Shown here: piece by piece, positions 1 through 10,896 of the stretch
Layout: every line of letters begins with the position of its first letter
Numbering within the stretch: the stretch's first letter is position 1
NCBI RefSeq assembly: GCF_000237925.1
Contig: NC_031498.1
Span: 15,167,906-15,231,905, forward strand
Origin: Schistosoma mansoni
Lineage: Eukaryota; Platyhelminthes; Trematoda; Strigeidida; Schistosomatidae
Direction: 5' to 3'
Length of the DNA: 64,000 nucleotides
Made by a program: the position numbers and the translations under genes
The notes under the pieces: generated by a model
Told to the model about the DNA's origin: nothing
The model's database searches: none
Seen by the model: only the letters and a program-made list of their open reading frames with translations

Positions 1-3000
1 CAACATTGTGTGACATTTACCATAAGTATACCACGATCAGAAGCTTCTTTTAGTGCATCCAGTAGGTCCTGACGAGAAGATGGAATATTACCAGCTCCAT
101 ATGTCCGAAGAACAACTCCTAAAATTTGAATAATGTTAACAGTACCACGGATAGTCTATGTGTATGTATATAGTAAATAAATATCCATAACTTCATGATA
201 CTTGAATCTTTTCTCGAAACTGAAGAATTGCATTACAAGGGTGACATCTTAGGTACTGAAAAAGCGATATAAAGTGTCTGTCCATGAAATAATTTAGCTT
301 TCATTCAAACTGTGTCAGAAAATACATACCTACAGCTTGAAGTTCAAAAAACAGTAATAATTTACTTTATACGAATATTCGTCAAGGTTAGAACGAATAG
401 CTTGACAAAAAATGGGAGCCGAGTATAGAGAAGTCATTATATGTGAAAAAATTATATTTGAAATAGTCTCAGCGATTGAAATTTAAATAATTCCAAAAAA
501 ATGTTTTTCCTAAATCTCTGTTGGTCAAATCTCCTGACAAATCTATTCGTTCAATCAAAGCGGCGATCACAGCCACTAGAAATTTTATCAGGGAACGTAT
601 TCACATAGCCACTATGAATTTGGCGTCACTACGTTCAAGGGTAAAGAATATCGATGAAATTCTGTCAGTTATTACACCGAAAGAAATAAGATCTAATATA
701 AATGAATTTTTCAAACACAGAGAACAGTTTTATCATCAATCATCAAAACAACGACAGATTAGAAAGTTCGAAAAAATGTTGAAACATGCGTCAAACAACA
801 AAGTTCAACAAACTAGAGATAAATCGAACACAGTAGATATTAACAAAATGTTAGTTAATTTATCTGATAGAATTCTGAACTCCCACGAAATTTCATTACT
901 TAAAAAGAGTCTCAATTTCAATATAAATGGACCACAATTATCGCCTTTCAATATTATACCAGCAATAGAACCAGCTTTGAATATACTTCCTAGTGAAACA
1001 ACGAATGAATTGAAGAATAAAATGATGTCCGCGTTATTACGTCAGAAATCACAAAATTCGAATATGACTAAAAATGAGTTATATGCATTAAAACAACTGA
1101 GAAATGATAAGACAATTATCATTACAAGAGAAGATAAAGGGAACACGACAGTCATTATGAACAAATCGGGCTACGAGAAAAAAGCCAAGGAACTAATCAA
1201 AGATACAAAAAGTAGAACAACGCTTAACAAACTTAAGGCTGAAACCAGTAAAATCTTACAGTCGGTAAAGGTCAAACTAGGAACGCCATTATGGTTCATG
1301 TTATATCCAAAAAGTTGTAACCGTTGTAGATTCTATGGACTTTCAAAGATTCACAAGGTTGGTACTCCACTAAGACCAGTGATTGATTTTACAACTTCAC
1401 TGACATACAACCTAGCGAAATACTTAGCTAGGATACTTAAACCGTATGGAAAAATGATTAATCATGGAATTAGAAATATTATGATACCATCGACATAGAA
1501 GAGGATGAAGTAATGGCAAGTTTTGATGTTGCTTCCTTATTTACTAACGTATCTATCAACAGGGTGTTGGATATTATTTATGTTTGCTTAGAATCTGATT
1601 TGGATTTAAATTTACGTTGCCCGTTAGATCCATTTGAGTCTATCAAATGCTTGGAACTATGTTTAAGGTCCAACTTATTCATATTTCAAGGAGATCTTTA
1701 CAGACAAAAAGAAGGTATAGCTATGGGTTCACCAGTTTCTCTGATTGTAGCGAATTTATTCATGCATTCCCTAGAAACTAGTGCAATCGCAAGAAGTGTA
1801 CGTCCACCAAAGGTCTAGCTACGGTATGTAGATGACATTTTTGTTATCATTAAACAGAATGGTTTAGAAGAATTGTTTGAAAATGTGAACAACATTTCGG
1901 AGCGAATTAATCTAACGAAGGAAATAGAGTCCGTTGACCGCAAACTAGCATTTCTCGATTGTTTGGTTGAGCGAAGACATAATAATAGTACGTTAAAAAT
2001 AAATGTTTTCAGGAAATCAACACATTCTGAGAGATACTTAGATTATGGTTCGGCTCATGCATTATGTATTAAAGTCACGGTTGTTGAAAATTTAATTAAC
2101 AGAAGTCTTAAGCTTGTTACAGATAAGGAAGACCAACAATATGAATTGAATAGGACTTTGTCTACACTTAGGGATAACAACTACCCAAAGGAGTTTTTAA
2201 AGAAGATTGTTAGAAATGAAAGAAAAACTAAACTAGAATTTATTCAAAAAGATTGTAAGTCTACTGTAGTCATCCCATACCGTAGTGAAACATCAGAAGA
2301 AATCAAGCGGATTTTAAACAAGCATGGTATGAGTGTATTTTCGGACGTGTGACACTATAAGATCGGCAATAGTGAAAGTTAAGGATAGGTTACGAAAGGA
2401 AGAACAACAAAATATTGTCATGATTGTAATGCAGCTTATATTGGAGAAACATCCAGACAATTGAATGTAAGGTTGAAGAAACACAAACAGTGTTTAAAAG
2501 ATGTTCCCAAAACTTCGGTTGACATAAGGAAACTTGAGAACAAGTCTGCAATAGCGTTACATGCGTTACAAACGGGACACATGATTAATTTTGAAGGGGC
2601 CAAAATACTTCAGGAAGGTTTCAACACCCATAAAGAAAGATTGACAGCAGAAGCGCTGTATATATGGGCGAATAAGAACAGCCTAAACAGAAAGGACGGT
2701 ATTCAGGTAGCACCCATTTGGCGAATATTTATCAACAAGTAATTTGACCCTTTCTTTATTCAACCTGTTTATTTCACATGAATCGTTATTTTGACTGAAA
2801 TCAATATGAGTTATGTTTAGCATTACAAATATGTACTTGTTGATCCTTTTTACTTGCAATTCAATGATTCAAAAACAATTTTTCAACCTTCAATTTGCAC
2901 TTTTATTCTCATTTTTACTTCACATAGAAACATATCAACACTGAATATCATTCATTAATAACTCATCTTACCATACATACACACATACATAATTCATCCA

Positions 3001-6000
3001 GTCTCCTTTTGTTTCACATCGTTGAACTTTTCGCTTGATTCTCATTCAACTGACTGATATTATCCTGTTTGCATAAATTCAACATCCAAATATGATTGGT
3101 TTAACGTAGTATAGATTCTGATATGATTGTTAAAAAAAACACCATATATTTCTTTGATGAATTTGATTTGATTATTTCCCTGAAGAAGTCCAGACAAGTT
3201 AGCTGGACGAAACGTTGGAATTATTTAAATTTCAATCGCTGAGACTATTTCAAATATAATTTTTTCACATATAATGAATCAGTTCACAGTTATTATATTA
3301 TTTGCGTTTATTTTCTCGCTACCATTGGTTTTATATTTTCAAATTCTTAGCCTTTCATCTGGTAAATCTTCCCTTACTGTGTCAATTCAAAATGTATCAA
3401 TGTGAACTGACACACATTTGTAAAAGATTCTACAATGTTCATTGTTGATTGACTTGATAGTAATCATTTAAAACTACATATTAACGATATAAAAAAGTGT
3501 CAAATATTTGTATTGTATCAGTAGAGTAAATAAAATCATATAAGTAACAGAAGGGAATAATATCCACTTGTATTTCTAGAATAAACATTCTTATCTACAT
3601 GAATACAGGAAAAGTGTTAAGACAAACAACAGTTCAGCACATACATATACAGACTTATACACTTAATAGTATGATATAATATTTAAATTTATAATCGGTG
3701 ATATGTGAATAAAGAACTGTCAGTAGACAAATAAAATGTAGTCAAGAGAAAGGACTGACAGCTTTTTTCTAATTTACTAATATCTCTGGAGTTAATTCAA
3801 GGAAGTTCATTCATTGAATTTATCTAATATACCAGTTTTTTTCTACTTTCATTTTATTTATTAAAGAGTGTGTAAAAATGAAACTGCTGATGCATTTATA
3901 CCTAAAATTCACTTGTTTTGACTAAATATGTTATCATTTATAAAAAAAATTCTGCTGTGTTCTATTCTTAAAATAAATAAATGATTATTAACAGTTGAAT
4001 TCACGAATCGATCTAAGCTAGACCATCATTGAAAACCTGGAAGCACTGGACGGCCGTTTCGTCTTCAGCAGTTTTTAATGGTGGTCTAGCTTGGATCGAC
4101 TCGTGAATTCAACTGTTAAAAATACCATAATTTCCACAAACTCTCTTACTGAGAATAATTACTATTCGATTATCAATAAAATGATGTCTATTTGTAAAAT
4201 AAATAAAATAAACATACCTTTAATAGGAGGTGCTAACATTGAAATAATATGTTCTTTAGATATTAATGGAAATATATTTAGTATTGCAACATCTTGACAT
4301 AAATTGGTATGAATACAAAATGGTTTAGGTAATCCAGGTGTTCGAAAAATTAAATCATAATTAATGGTTATTTCAGTTCCTAATTCAGCAATTGCTGGAT
4401 AATTTGGTGACTCGAATGCATCAAAATTATTACTTGAACATTTTACCACTCTAGAGCCACGAAATAACTAGATTAAAAGAAAAATAAGTCAATTAAAAAT
4501 CAGCAGAAAAGAAAATAGCACATAAACAATACAGAAAAATATGTCATAAGATGTTCCCATGTTTATTATAGAGTTAATTAACAACAGGCTTGATGAATTC
4601 ATTATATGTGAAAATTATATTTGAAATAATCTCAGCTATTGAAATTTAAATAATCCCAGCGTTTCGTCCATCAAACTCGTCCGGACTTCTTCAAGGTAAT
4701 AATCAAAAAAATTACCAAAGAAATATATAGCGTTGAACAATCAAATCTGATCAAATCTATACTGTGCTAATCCAATTATATTTGGATGTTGACTTTGGTA
4801 AATAGAACAACAAAATAAAATAAAAGTGCAAGTTGAAGGTTAAAAAATTGTTTCGAAATAATTGATGTGCATATAAAATGCGAATTCTCGAATACATAAC
4901 TGCACTGCTAAAATAACCCACATTAATTTCAGTCAAAATAACGATGCATGTGAAATAAATAGGTTGAATCAAGAATGGGTCCAGTTAATGAATATTTGCC
5001 AAGTAGTCGCTATTTGAATACCATCATTTCGGTTCAGGCTGTTTTTGTTCGCCCGCATATACAGCTTTTCTGCTGTCAATCTTTCTTTCTGAGTGTTAAA
5101 AGCTTTTTGAAGTGTTTTGGTCCCTTCAAAAGTCTGGTTATGGCACGTAGATGACATTTTTATTATTATTAAATGGAATAGTTTAGAAGAATTGTTTGAA
5201 AATATAAACAGCATTTCGGAGAGTATTTAGCTAACAAAGGAAATAGAATCCAGTGACCACGAACTAGCGTTTCTCGATTTTTCGGTTGGACTAAGAAATA
5301 ATAATAAGTTGAAAATAAATGTATTCAGGAAATCAACACATTCTGAGAGATACTTAGATTATGGTTTGGCTCATACGTTTTGTATGAAAGTCACAGTTAT
5401 GAAAAATTTAATTAAAAGAAGTATCAATCTCGTTACAGATAAGGAAGAACAAAAGGTTGAATTGAATAGAGTTTTGTCTACACTTAGGGATAACAGCTGC
5501 CCTGAAGAGTTTTTAAAGAAGATTACTGTAAAATGGAAGAAAAATTAAGTTAGAATGCAAACTGAAAGATTAGAAGTCCACCGTGATCATCCCATACCGT
5601 AGTGAAACATCGGAAGAAATCAAGAGGATTTCAAACAAGCATAAGATAAGAGTGTATTTTCGGGCTTGTGACACTATAAGATCAGCATTAGTGAAAGTTA
5701 AGGATAGGCTCCCAAAGGAAGAACAGCAGAATAGGAAACGCGTGTCTTTAATTCCACCGTTAGCCGCCATCCATTTCTGCCTAAAAACTCTTGTAACCTA
5801 GTGGCAATATCCAGGCAATGAGCACAGGATCCGTATATGCCAAGAGACTGATTAATTGCAGTCTTAAATATTAATCGAAAGATTCAAACAACCAATAAGT
5901 ATAAATTAGAATAATATTTATTGTGAATTGTAATGTTTTGAAACATGTATTCACGATTTCATTGCTAGCCACAATGGAAAATCTAAACAATTTGTAAGCG

Positions 6001-8524
6001 CATAGAGTACCAAGACGCCTAATCAGAAAACCAAGATATCAAGAGAGATATATCAAATCAGTGTTGAATATCTACTAACTGAAATACCGACACTATGAAT
6101 TACTTAGGTTATTTCACTTTTAAGAATCAAGCAACGAATGATTTTTCAAAAAATGGTTATGTTGTTAGTACTAGTGTTTTAATTAATCATGGTCTTGTGA
6201 TTAATAGGTATTCTTTGAAAATACAACATCACAGTATCTAAATTCATCAATCCATAATTAACATCGCATGATAATTATTGTGATAACTGTTAACCGTGAC
6301 ACAGCAGATGAATAACCTTATAGCTAAATGGATAACATTGACCATGGACGTCAGGTTTTCATCTGTTTTCTTAATGCAAATAAATAAATGTATAAATTCT
6401 AGGATTCAGTCAAATCTTCTGATGACTCCATAAAGAATGATACCTCCCTATTTCACTGTTTTTATGGACACAGCTTCTGAGGAGTCCCGCATTGGGACGA
6501 AACGGCCGTCAGTGCTTTCAGATTTTTAATAGTGGTTTAACATTGATTGGTTCATGATCTTAACATAAACCACTAAAATACCTAAATTGCAATTTTTAAA
6601 AAAATGTTTATCATATTATGGAAAAAGAAACCTACTTTAGCATGAAATAACACTGTGACTTCACAAATTGCATACTTTCCACCAGCGATCATTAATGCAC
6701 CAAGAAAATTATTCCATCCATCACTACGAAATTCGAATACCGGTAATTGTGCTCCAGTTAAAACAACTGGTCTACCTAAATTCTCTAACATAAATGATAA
6801 GGCTGATGCTGTATAAGCAAGTGTATCCGTTCCATGTAATACAACAAAGCCGTCGAATTCATTATAAAATGCGTAAATATCTTGTGCTATACGCTTCCAT
6901 TCGTTCATACTTAAATCAGATGAATCTAATAATGGCCAATATTCTACAACTGTATATAAAATACGATGTCCAGTTTTATCAATCGGTAAAGCATAAGTTT
7001 GTATATGATCTGATTCAGTTAAACTGGATTCACGTTTTGAAAATTTTGAATGAGAATATTGTGTATTAGGTTTAAGTTTAGTTTTTGACAGTCTGTGATG
7101 TAAGTGTTCAATGTTAAATTGGTTTATATGAACCTGAAATCTAAATAGTAAAATAACAATGATAATAATTACAGTAGTGATAACAAGAAGACATTATGTG
7201 ACAATGTAAAATTCATAATATAACACAATCTATATGCAAACAACTGAAGATATTGAAAAAACATTTTCAAAAAGCACTTAAATATTACAGTCAAACAATT
7301 CAGGTGTCTTGGTATGCATACCACTGACATTAAAATTAAGTTTCAATAAAGCGTTTACGTTCTCAAAAAGAGTAACACTTATTATCAAACGATAAATATC
7401 AGTGTACAATTAACTACATTTGTGACAAAAAAGGCGGGTAATCTCTGGTTAAAATCTAATTTACAATCAAATGTCTTACTCTGGTAGAAGTGCTGGGAAC
7501 CGTTTATGATAAAATGTTCACATTGTATTTAGTCACAATTTATGATCACTTAATTTTCAGACACCAAAAATCACAACCCACTTTAAAGTAGTTACTTCAG
7601 GTAACGATGATGATGTCAATCATTGTACCGCAACATAAAGTATGATTTACATAATTTTTTGGTTTCAACCGTCAGAACAATATACCGGCACTCTGATCAT
7701 AGTTAGACCTAAGCTTCACAACTATCGCTCCAAATATTAGGGTGCATAATAGCAGTTTATCAAGTAATTATCTTCAGATGTTTCCATACTATTGATTTAT
7801 TATGCAAAAATATTTAGTTTATGTTACACATAGAACCATAATTAATTGCATCATGATGAACATAAACAGCTTCGTTACCAAGGTTCCTAGTTTCTGGAAA
7901 AATTTTTGTATTCAGAATATAACTCAACAAGTTGATTAACTGAACTATTTTGAACATATATTAGTCACTTTCAAAATACTGCCATTCTTAGGATTTTAGT
8001 TCGAAATGAACTATCTGGCACTATTTGTATGGTATTATGCACGATGTTTGGTGACTTTTATGCGCATAAATGGAGAGACATCAAAAATAACAGAAAAACA
8101 TAGAATGTAACTTTATCAAAATCATCATCGTAACCTTGAAACAAAAATTCCATTAATTTAGTTTTCAGATAAATCAGACGTATGTATGAGTGATCAGTTT
8201 CAAGACAAAACAACTGACTACAAAGCTTTACAGTTTAATTATCTTTTATAGCATGAAATTAATGCGATAAGAAGTGTATTAAAACAAGTTTTGCTTTCTT
8301 AAAAAAAAACAGTTATCTTACTCTGAATCACAAAATGTAGGCATCTTATTTAAGGTGGGAAGAAAAAAGTTTTCCACAGAACAGTAAGAACCATTTACAC
8401 ATTTCATTCCAATAGTACCACCAGTGTATAAAACAAGAACCCGGGAAACAGATAAACATTTTGGAATTTTTAATGCAAGATCAACTAATGACTGATCAAT
8501 CATTGGGCTTCCCACAAAACTGGC
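1..8524 (-). CDS. ASPG: L-asparaginase, cytoplasmic type I (ASPG/AnsA family), partial, 4 exons visible
   Basis: Hydrolyses L-asparagine to aspartate and ammonia; in animals the same family includes the 60 kDa lysophospholipase/asparaginase. Minus-strand exons are 8322-8524, 6636-7140, 4218-4467 and 118 to below 1; phases agree at each join and GT/AG sites are present. Exon one carries YTGGTIGM with the nucleophile Thr. Exon two carries HGTDT and LGRPVVLTGAQLP, the second Thr-Asp pair of the active site. Exon three starts LFRGSRVVK, where the Lys fits the catalytic Lys of the family, and contains TEITINYDL. Exon four has TYGAGNIPS and GILMVNVTQC. Order and spacing follow human ASPG. The first visible exon opens after a CAG acceptor; an ATG at 8503-8501 could be the start, but a further 5' exon is possible. 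The 3' end lies outside the window. Exon two has a Lys/Ser-rich insert before the ILYTV motif. Introns hold Penelope and SINE insertions. Confidence 0.9.
119..434. other. Asparaginase intron sequence
   Basis: AT-rich intron between the last visible exon and the Penelope-like insertion. No repeat or coding signal recognised. Confidence 0.5.
435..494 (+). repeat. Left inverted terminal repeat of PLE copy 1
   Basis: The block running from the TCATTATATGTG motif to AAATAATTCCA matches the reverse complement of 3213-3279 almost base for base. It delimits the element on the 5' side. Confidence 0.8.
3180..3216 (+). ncRNA. Hammerhead-ribozyme-like core at the PLE 3' end
   Basis: CTGAAGA (3180-3186), then stem II GTCCAG (3188-3193) pairing with CTGGAC (3203-3208) around a 9-nt loop, then GAAAC (3209-3213). 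This is the CUGANGA / stem II / GAAA order of a hammerhead. Hammerheads in the terminal repeats of Penelope-like elements are known. The cleavage-site strand and stems I and III cannot be fixed by eye, so self-cleavage is inference. The second PLE copy keeps the stem at about 4647-4695 on the minus strand with a changed core. Confidence 0.55.
3213..3279 (-). repeat. Right inverted terminal repeat of PLE copy 1
   Basis: Inverted partner of 435-494. It directly follows the hammerhead-like core at 3180-3216. Confidence 0.8.
3280..3988. other. Asparaginase intron, no element recognised
   Basis: AT-rich, with short A and T runs. Nothing coding or repeated within the window was seen. Confidence 0.4.
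3989..4119. mobile_element. Two SINE 3' ends, head to head
   Basis: 3990-4062 is the minus-strand 3' half of the hammerhead SINE. Read on the minus strand it starts GACGAAACGGCCGTCC and ends AATTCAACTGTT. 4066-4119 is a plus-strand copy of the same 3' end. The outer arms form an inverted repeat of about 45 bp. The tRNA-like head is absent. The right arm lies about 100 bp from the acceptor-distal edge of asparaginase exon 4218-4467. Confidence 0.75.
4600..5740 (-). mobile_element. Penelope-like element copy 2 with internal inversion
   Basis: 4600-5130 on the minus strand matches the 3' part of copy 1, from its LNRKDG coding end through the hammerhead-like stem to the terminal block at 4600-4650. 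5131-5740 on the plus strand matches copy 1 from the YVDD region (here HVDDIFII) to about 2408. The two halves thus point in opposite directions, and about 190 bp of copy-1 sequence between them is missing. This is the form expected of a 5'-inverted, truncated retrocopy. The coding frame is broken. Confidence 0.8.
5741..6430. other. Asparaginase intron, no element recognised
   Basis: No coding or repeat signal that I can name. Confidence 0.4.
6431..6560 (+). mobile_element. Hammerhead SINE copy (SM-alpha-like), 5' truncated
   Basis: Contains the ribozyme block at 6477-6510 followed by the SINE 3' region (AGTGCTTTCAGATTTTTAAT, then the TAGTGGTTTAACATTGATTGG section) seen in the copies at 4066, 9660 and 50310. 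The tRNA-like head is missing. It sits just downstream (on the gene strand) of asparaginase exon 6636-7140. Confidence 0.75.
6477..6510 (+). ncRNA. Hammerhead ribozyme motif in SINE
   Basis: CTGAGGA (6477-6483), perfect 5-bp stem II GTCCC (6484-6488) with GGGAC (6494-6498) around GCATT, GAAAC (6499-6503), short GC-rich stem III, then GTC (6508-6510) as the predicted cleavage triplet. This matches the core layout of the schistosome satellite/SINE hammerhead. Stem I pairing is weak in this copy, so activity is uncertain. Confidence 0.7.
7141..8321. other. Asparaginase intron
   Basis: Begins at a GTAAGA donor and ends at a TTTAG acceptor on the minus strand. No repeat or coding region recognised. 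Confidence 0.6.
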
Positions 8525-9197
8525 CTGAAGAAAGAAACGAAAAAACAAAAACACTGAGAAACAGTATAATAGGTGCAGAAATAAATTTTTTTCTGTCAAA
8601 CTGTTAATATTTATATCTCTTCAAGTAAAATATACAACATCCGAAAAATTACAGAGAAGACTAAACATCATTTACTGTTATATCTGTGACCACAGACTAC
8701 TATGCTAAAATCTTTTTGTTTACTCTATTTGTGCTTAGTTGGCGCTGAAATTCAAAACGAAAGCGAGATCAAAGAACTTTGTATAGAACTTAGAAGTCAT
8801 AAACAACCGTCCAAATAATTCATTTGGTCTCGACGGACATTTTTCAGACTGTTTTGGTTCCAAATGCTTAGTATGGGTTAGTAAACTGTGAACGACTGAA
8901 AGACTCATTGTTTATCGGTGATAGCAACTAAAACACATTTTACAACAAATATGTCATAGAAAATAGCAGAAATATATCAGAAACATTTCTCATTGTCTAT
9001 ATATAAGACTTCTAAACAAAAATATCTGGATAGGCGTTTTTATACTCATAGATGTCAGAGTGTTTTTCTAACTAAAGTAGATCAATCTATATTTACTCTC
9101 TAATAAACGTAACAGTGACCGTTCCATTCAGTTGAATTAGTTCAGCATTAAACAAACAGTCATTGGTTTCACATGAAATCAAGTAGGAAAATATAAC
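8525..9197. other. Upstream or 5' intron of asparaginase, unassigned
   Basis: Could hold a 5' non-coding exon or promoter. I see no clear signal. Confidence 0.3.
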
Positions 9198-9280
9198 ATG
9201 TAGTGGCCTAAATCTGATTCTGTCTATACTCGTATATAATAAATGACTTTATTCCGCGTTGGTGAACAACGGAGTTAAAT
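9198..9280 (-). mobile_element. Fragment of a gypsy-like LTR (fossil)
   Basis: Reads on the minus strand like the last 80 bp of the solo LTR at 10388-10896 (shared CCAACGCGG and AAAGTCATTTATTA) and ends in CCACTACA like the LTRs at 22049 and 23489. A broken remnant. Confidence 0.6.
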
Positions 9281-9304
9281 ATGTGGAGATTGTGGTAATC
9301 TTAA

Positions 9305-9742
9305 TAGTTGAATTCATGAGTCGATCTAAGCTAGACAACCATTGAAAACCTGGAAGCACTGGACGACCGTTTCATCATTAATGTCTAACTAAAGTCGATT
9401 CGTGATCATGCGCAACCTTCATCCATTGTCTGGAATAGATAACTGTCTCCACCTGGTACGGGTTCGACTCGACTGGTCACAGCTTCTCACCAGAACTCCA
9501 GGAAATCCATCTTTAAGCTAGTCATTAGTGACATTGACACCGTTGGATACTGACTCAGTGGTCTAGGGGTTAAGCGTTCGCGTGCGAGACTGAAGGTCCT
9601 GTGTTCGATTCCCGTGTGCAGGATCGCGGATGCGCCCTGCCAAAGAGTCCCGTACTAGAAAGAGATAGCCATACTGTGCTTCGAAGTTTTTACTAGTGGT
9701 CCAGCTGAGATCGACTCATGAATTCAACTGTTAAAATTACGG
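9305..9742 (+). mobile_element. tRNA-derived hammerhead SINE with an inverted 3' end on its left
   Basis: The right part (about 9530-9742, plus strand) has a tRNA-like head: A-box-like ACTCAGTGGTCTAGGGG at 9553-9569 and B-box GTTCGATTCCC at 9603-9613. A decayed ribozyme region follows near 9640-9670, and then the SINE 3' end. The left part (9306-9378) is the SINE 3' half in reverse. About 150 bp between them (9379-9530) is not accounted for. Confidence 0.75.
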
Positions 9743-10387
9743 TATTGTTGTTTTCTTAATTCCATACCCACCTATAACGCACAGGTAGCGCGACACCATT
9801 TATTAGGTGTAATAGTCCAATGTAACTAAAATGTGATCTTGTTATATGTAAAATTATAGCTATAAATGTGTATTCATAACATGAAAAAGTTATTTTGGTT
9901 TTATTCTCAGTTAGAGACTGTCTTACTGATATAAATTAATTACTCAAGAAAACACTGTGAATGATAATATCAGGTGAAAGTTTATAGATTGACAGATAAA
10001 CTCACCACACTATCACTCCATTCTTCAGTTTTGTTTATTGTGGCAGGTTTTTTTATGTTCTGCAAATAGCTGCAAACTAGAAAAAAGACATTATTGTCAA
10101 AGTAAAAAACCTAACTCTATACATTAAAGATAGATTCATTTACATGGGTTAATTATTATCTCACATATTATAACCACAAACGGTGAGTTATGAGTATAAT
10201 TGTTCTTATAAAACTCAGGAGATAGATTAAATGTATACGATGGCTGAATCACATATGATTGTTTCAAGTCAGTTAGATTTTCGACAAGACTCGGTTGTGG
10301 CTTGAATGGTATTTAAAAATTTAGCAGAATAAAGCTCAGGTAGTGTCATCACTACTCATAGCTTGTCAAGTCTCATCATGATATAAC
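9743..10387. other. Unassigned intergenic DNA
   Basis: No supported feature. Confidence 0.4.
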
Positions 10388-10896
10388 TGTAGTATCAGTT
10401 TATTTGTTAAGCCCATATACTTTATCCTAGCTACTGGCCAAGCCAATTAGCCTGTCATGAGTCATATTTTGATCTTGTTCATTGTTCGCTTATTGACCTT
10501 GACTATACTTTTATATGAGCATATATGTGTACACTTCGTATCTTATTCATCATATGTCTGTCACTCATTTTTGTCCGACTATAAATGTTGATTAACGCTT
10601 GCTTAAATCGAGTTGGCTTCCCAGCCACCTCCAATACGCATTACTTTTGCTTCACTCTCGAGTTGGCTTCCCAGCCATCTCCACTGCATGTCATTTATGT
10701 TCCGCTCTCATCTGTTTACTTCATCGCTCTGATTCCCTGGCCAGATCAATCAGTGTAGGAAATATATGTATTCTAAATCTATTCTCGTATTTGACTTATT
10801 TAATTCCGTTATTCACCAACGCGGATAAAGTCATTTATTACATACGAGGATAGACAGTACGTACGATCAAAAAGGAATCAGATTTACGGCACAACA
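10388..10896 (+). mobile_element. Solo LTR of a gypsy-like element (fossil)
   Basis: Starts TGTAGT and ends ACA, flanked by the 4-bp repeat TAAC (10384-10387 and 10897-10900), which fits a 4-bp target duplication as used by Ty3/gypsy elements. The 5' half is similar to the LTR pair at 22049-22480 and 23489-23920 (shared GAGTCATATTTTGATCTTGT). No internal region is next to it. An older relative of that pair. Confidence 0.7.

Larger units (their letters stand above)
435..3279 (+). mobile_element. Penelope-like element (PLE), RT plus GIY-YIG endonuclease, decayed
   Basis: A PLE inserted in an asparaginase intron, antisense to the gene. Coding pieces are 521-1498 (N-terminal part with FYGLSKIHK and TPLRPVIDF), 1513-1818 (RT core with SFDVASLFTNV and GIAMGSPVS), 1819-2352 (RYVDDIF, the RT catalytic motif, with YVDD at 1825-1836) and about 2411-2742 (CHDCNAAYIGETSRQ, the GIY-YIG nuclease, ending in a region with LNRKDG). 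PLEs are known to pair a telomerase-like RT with GIY-YIG and to carry LTR-like ends. Here about 60 bp at 435-494 returns inverted at 3213-3279, marking both ends. The reading frame is interrupted about three to four times by in-frame stops and shifts, so this copy is not functional. The family name is not assigned. Confidence 0.85.

Noticed and set aside
9541-9625. Stand-alone tRNA gene
   Set aside because: A and B boxes are present, but the acceptor stem does not close and the sequence continues into the SINE body.
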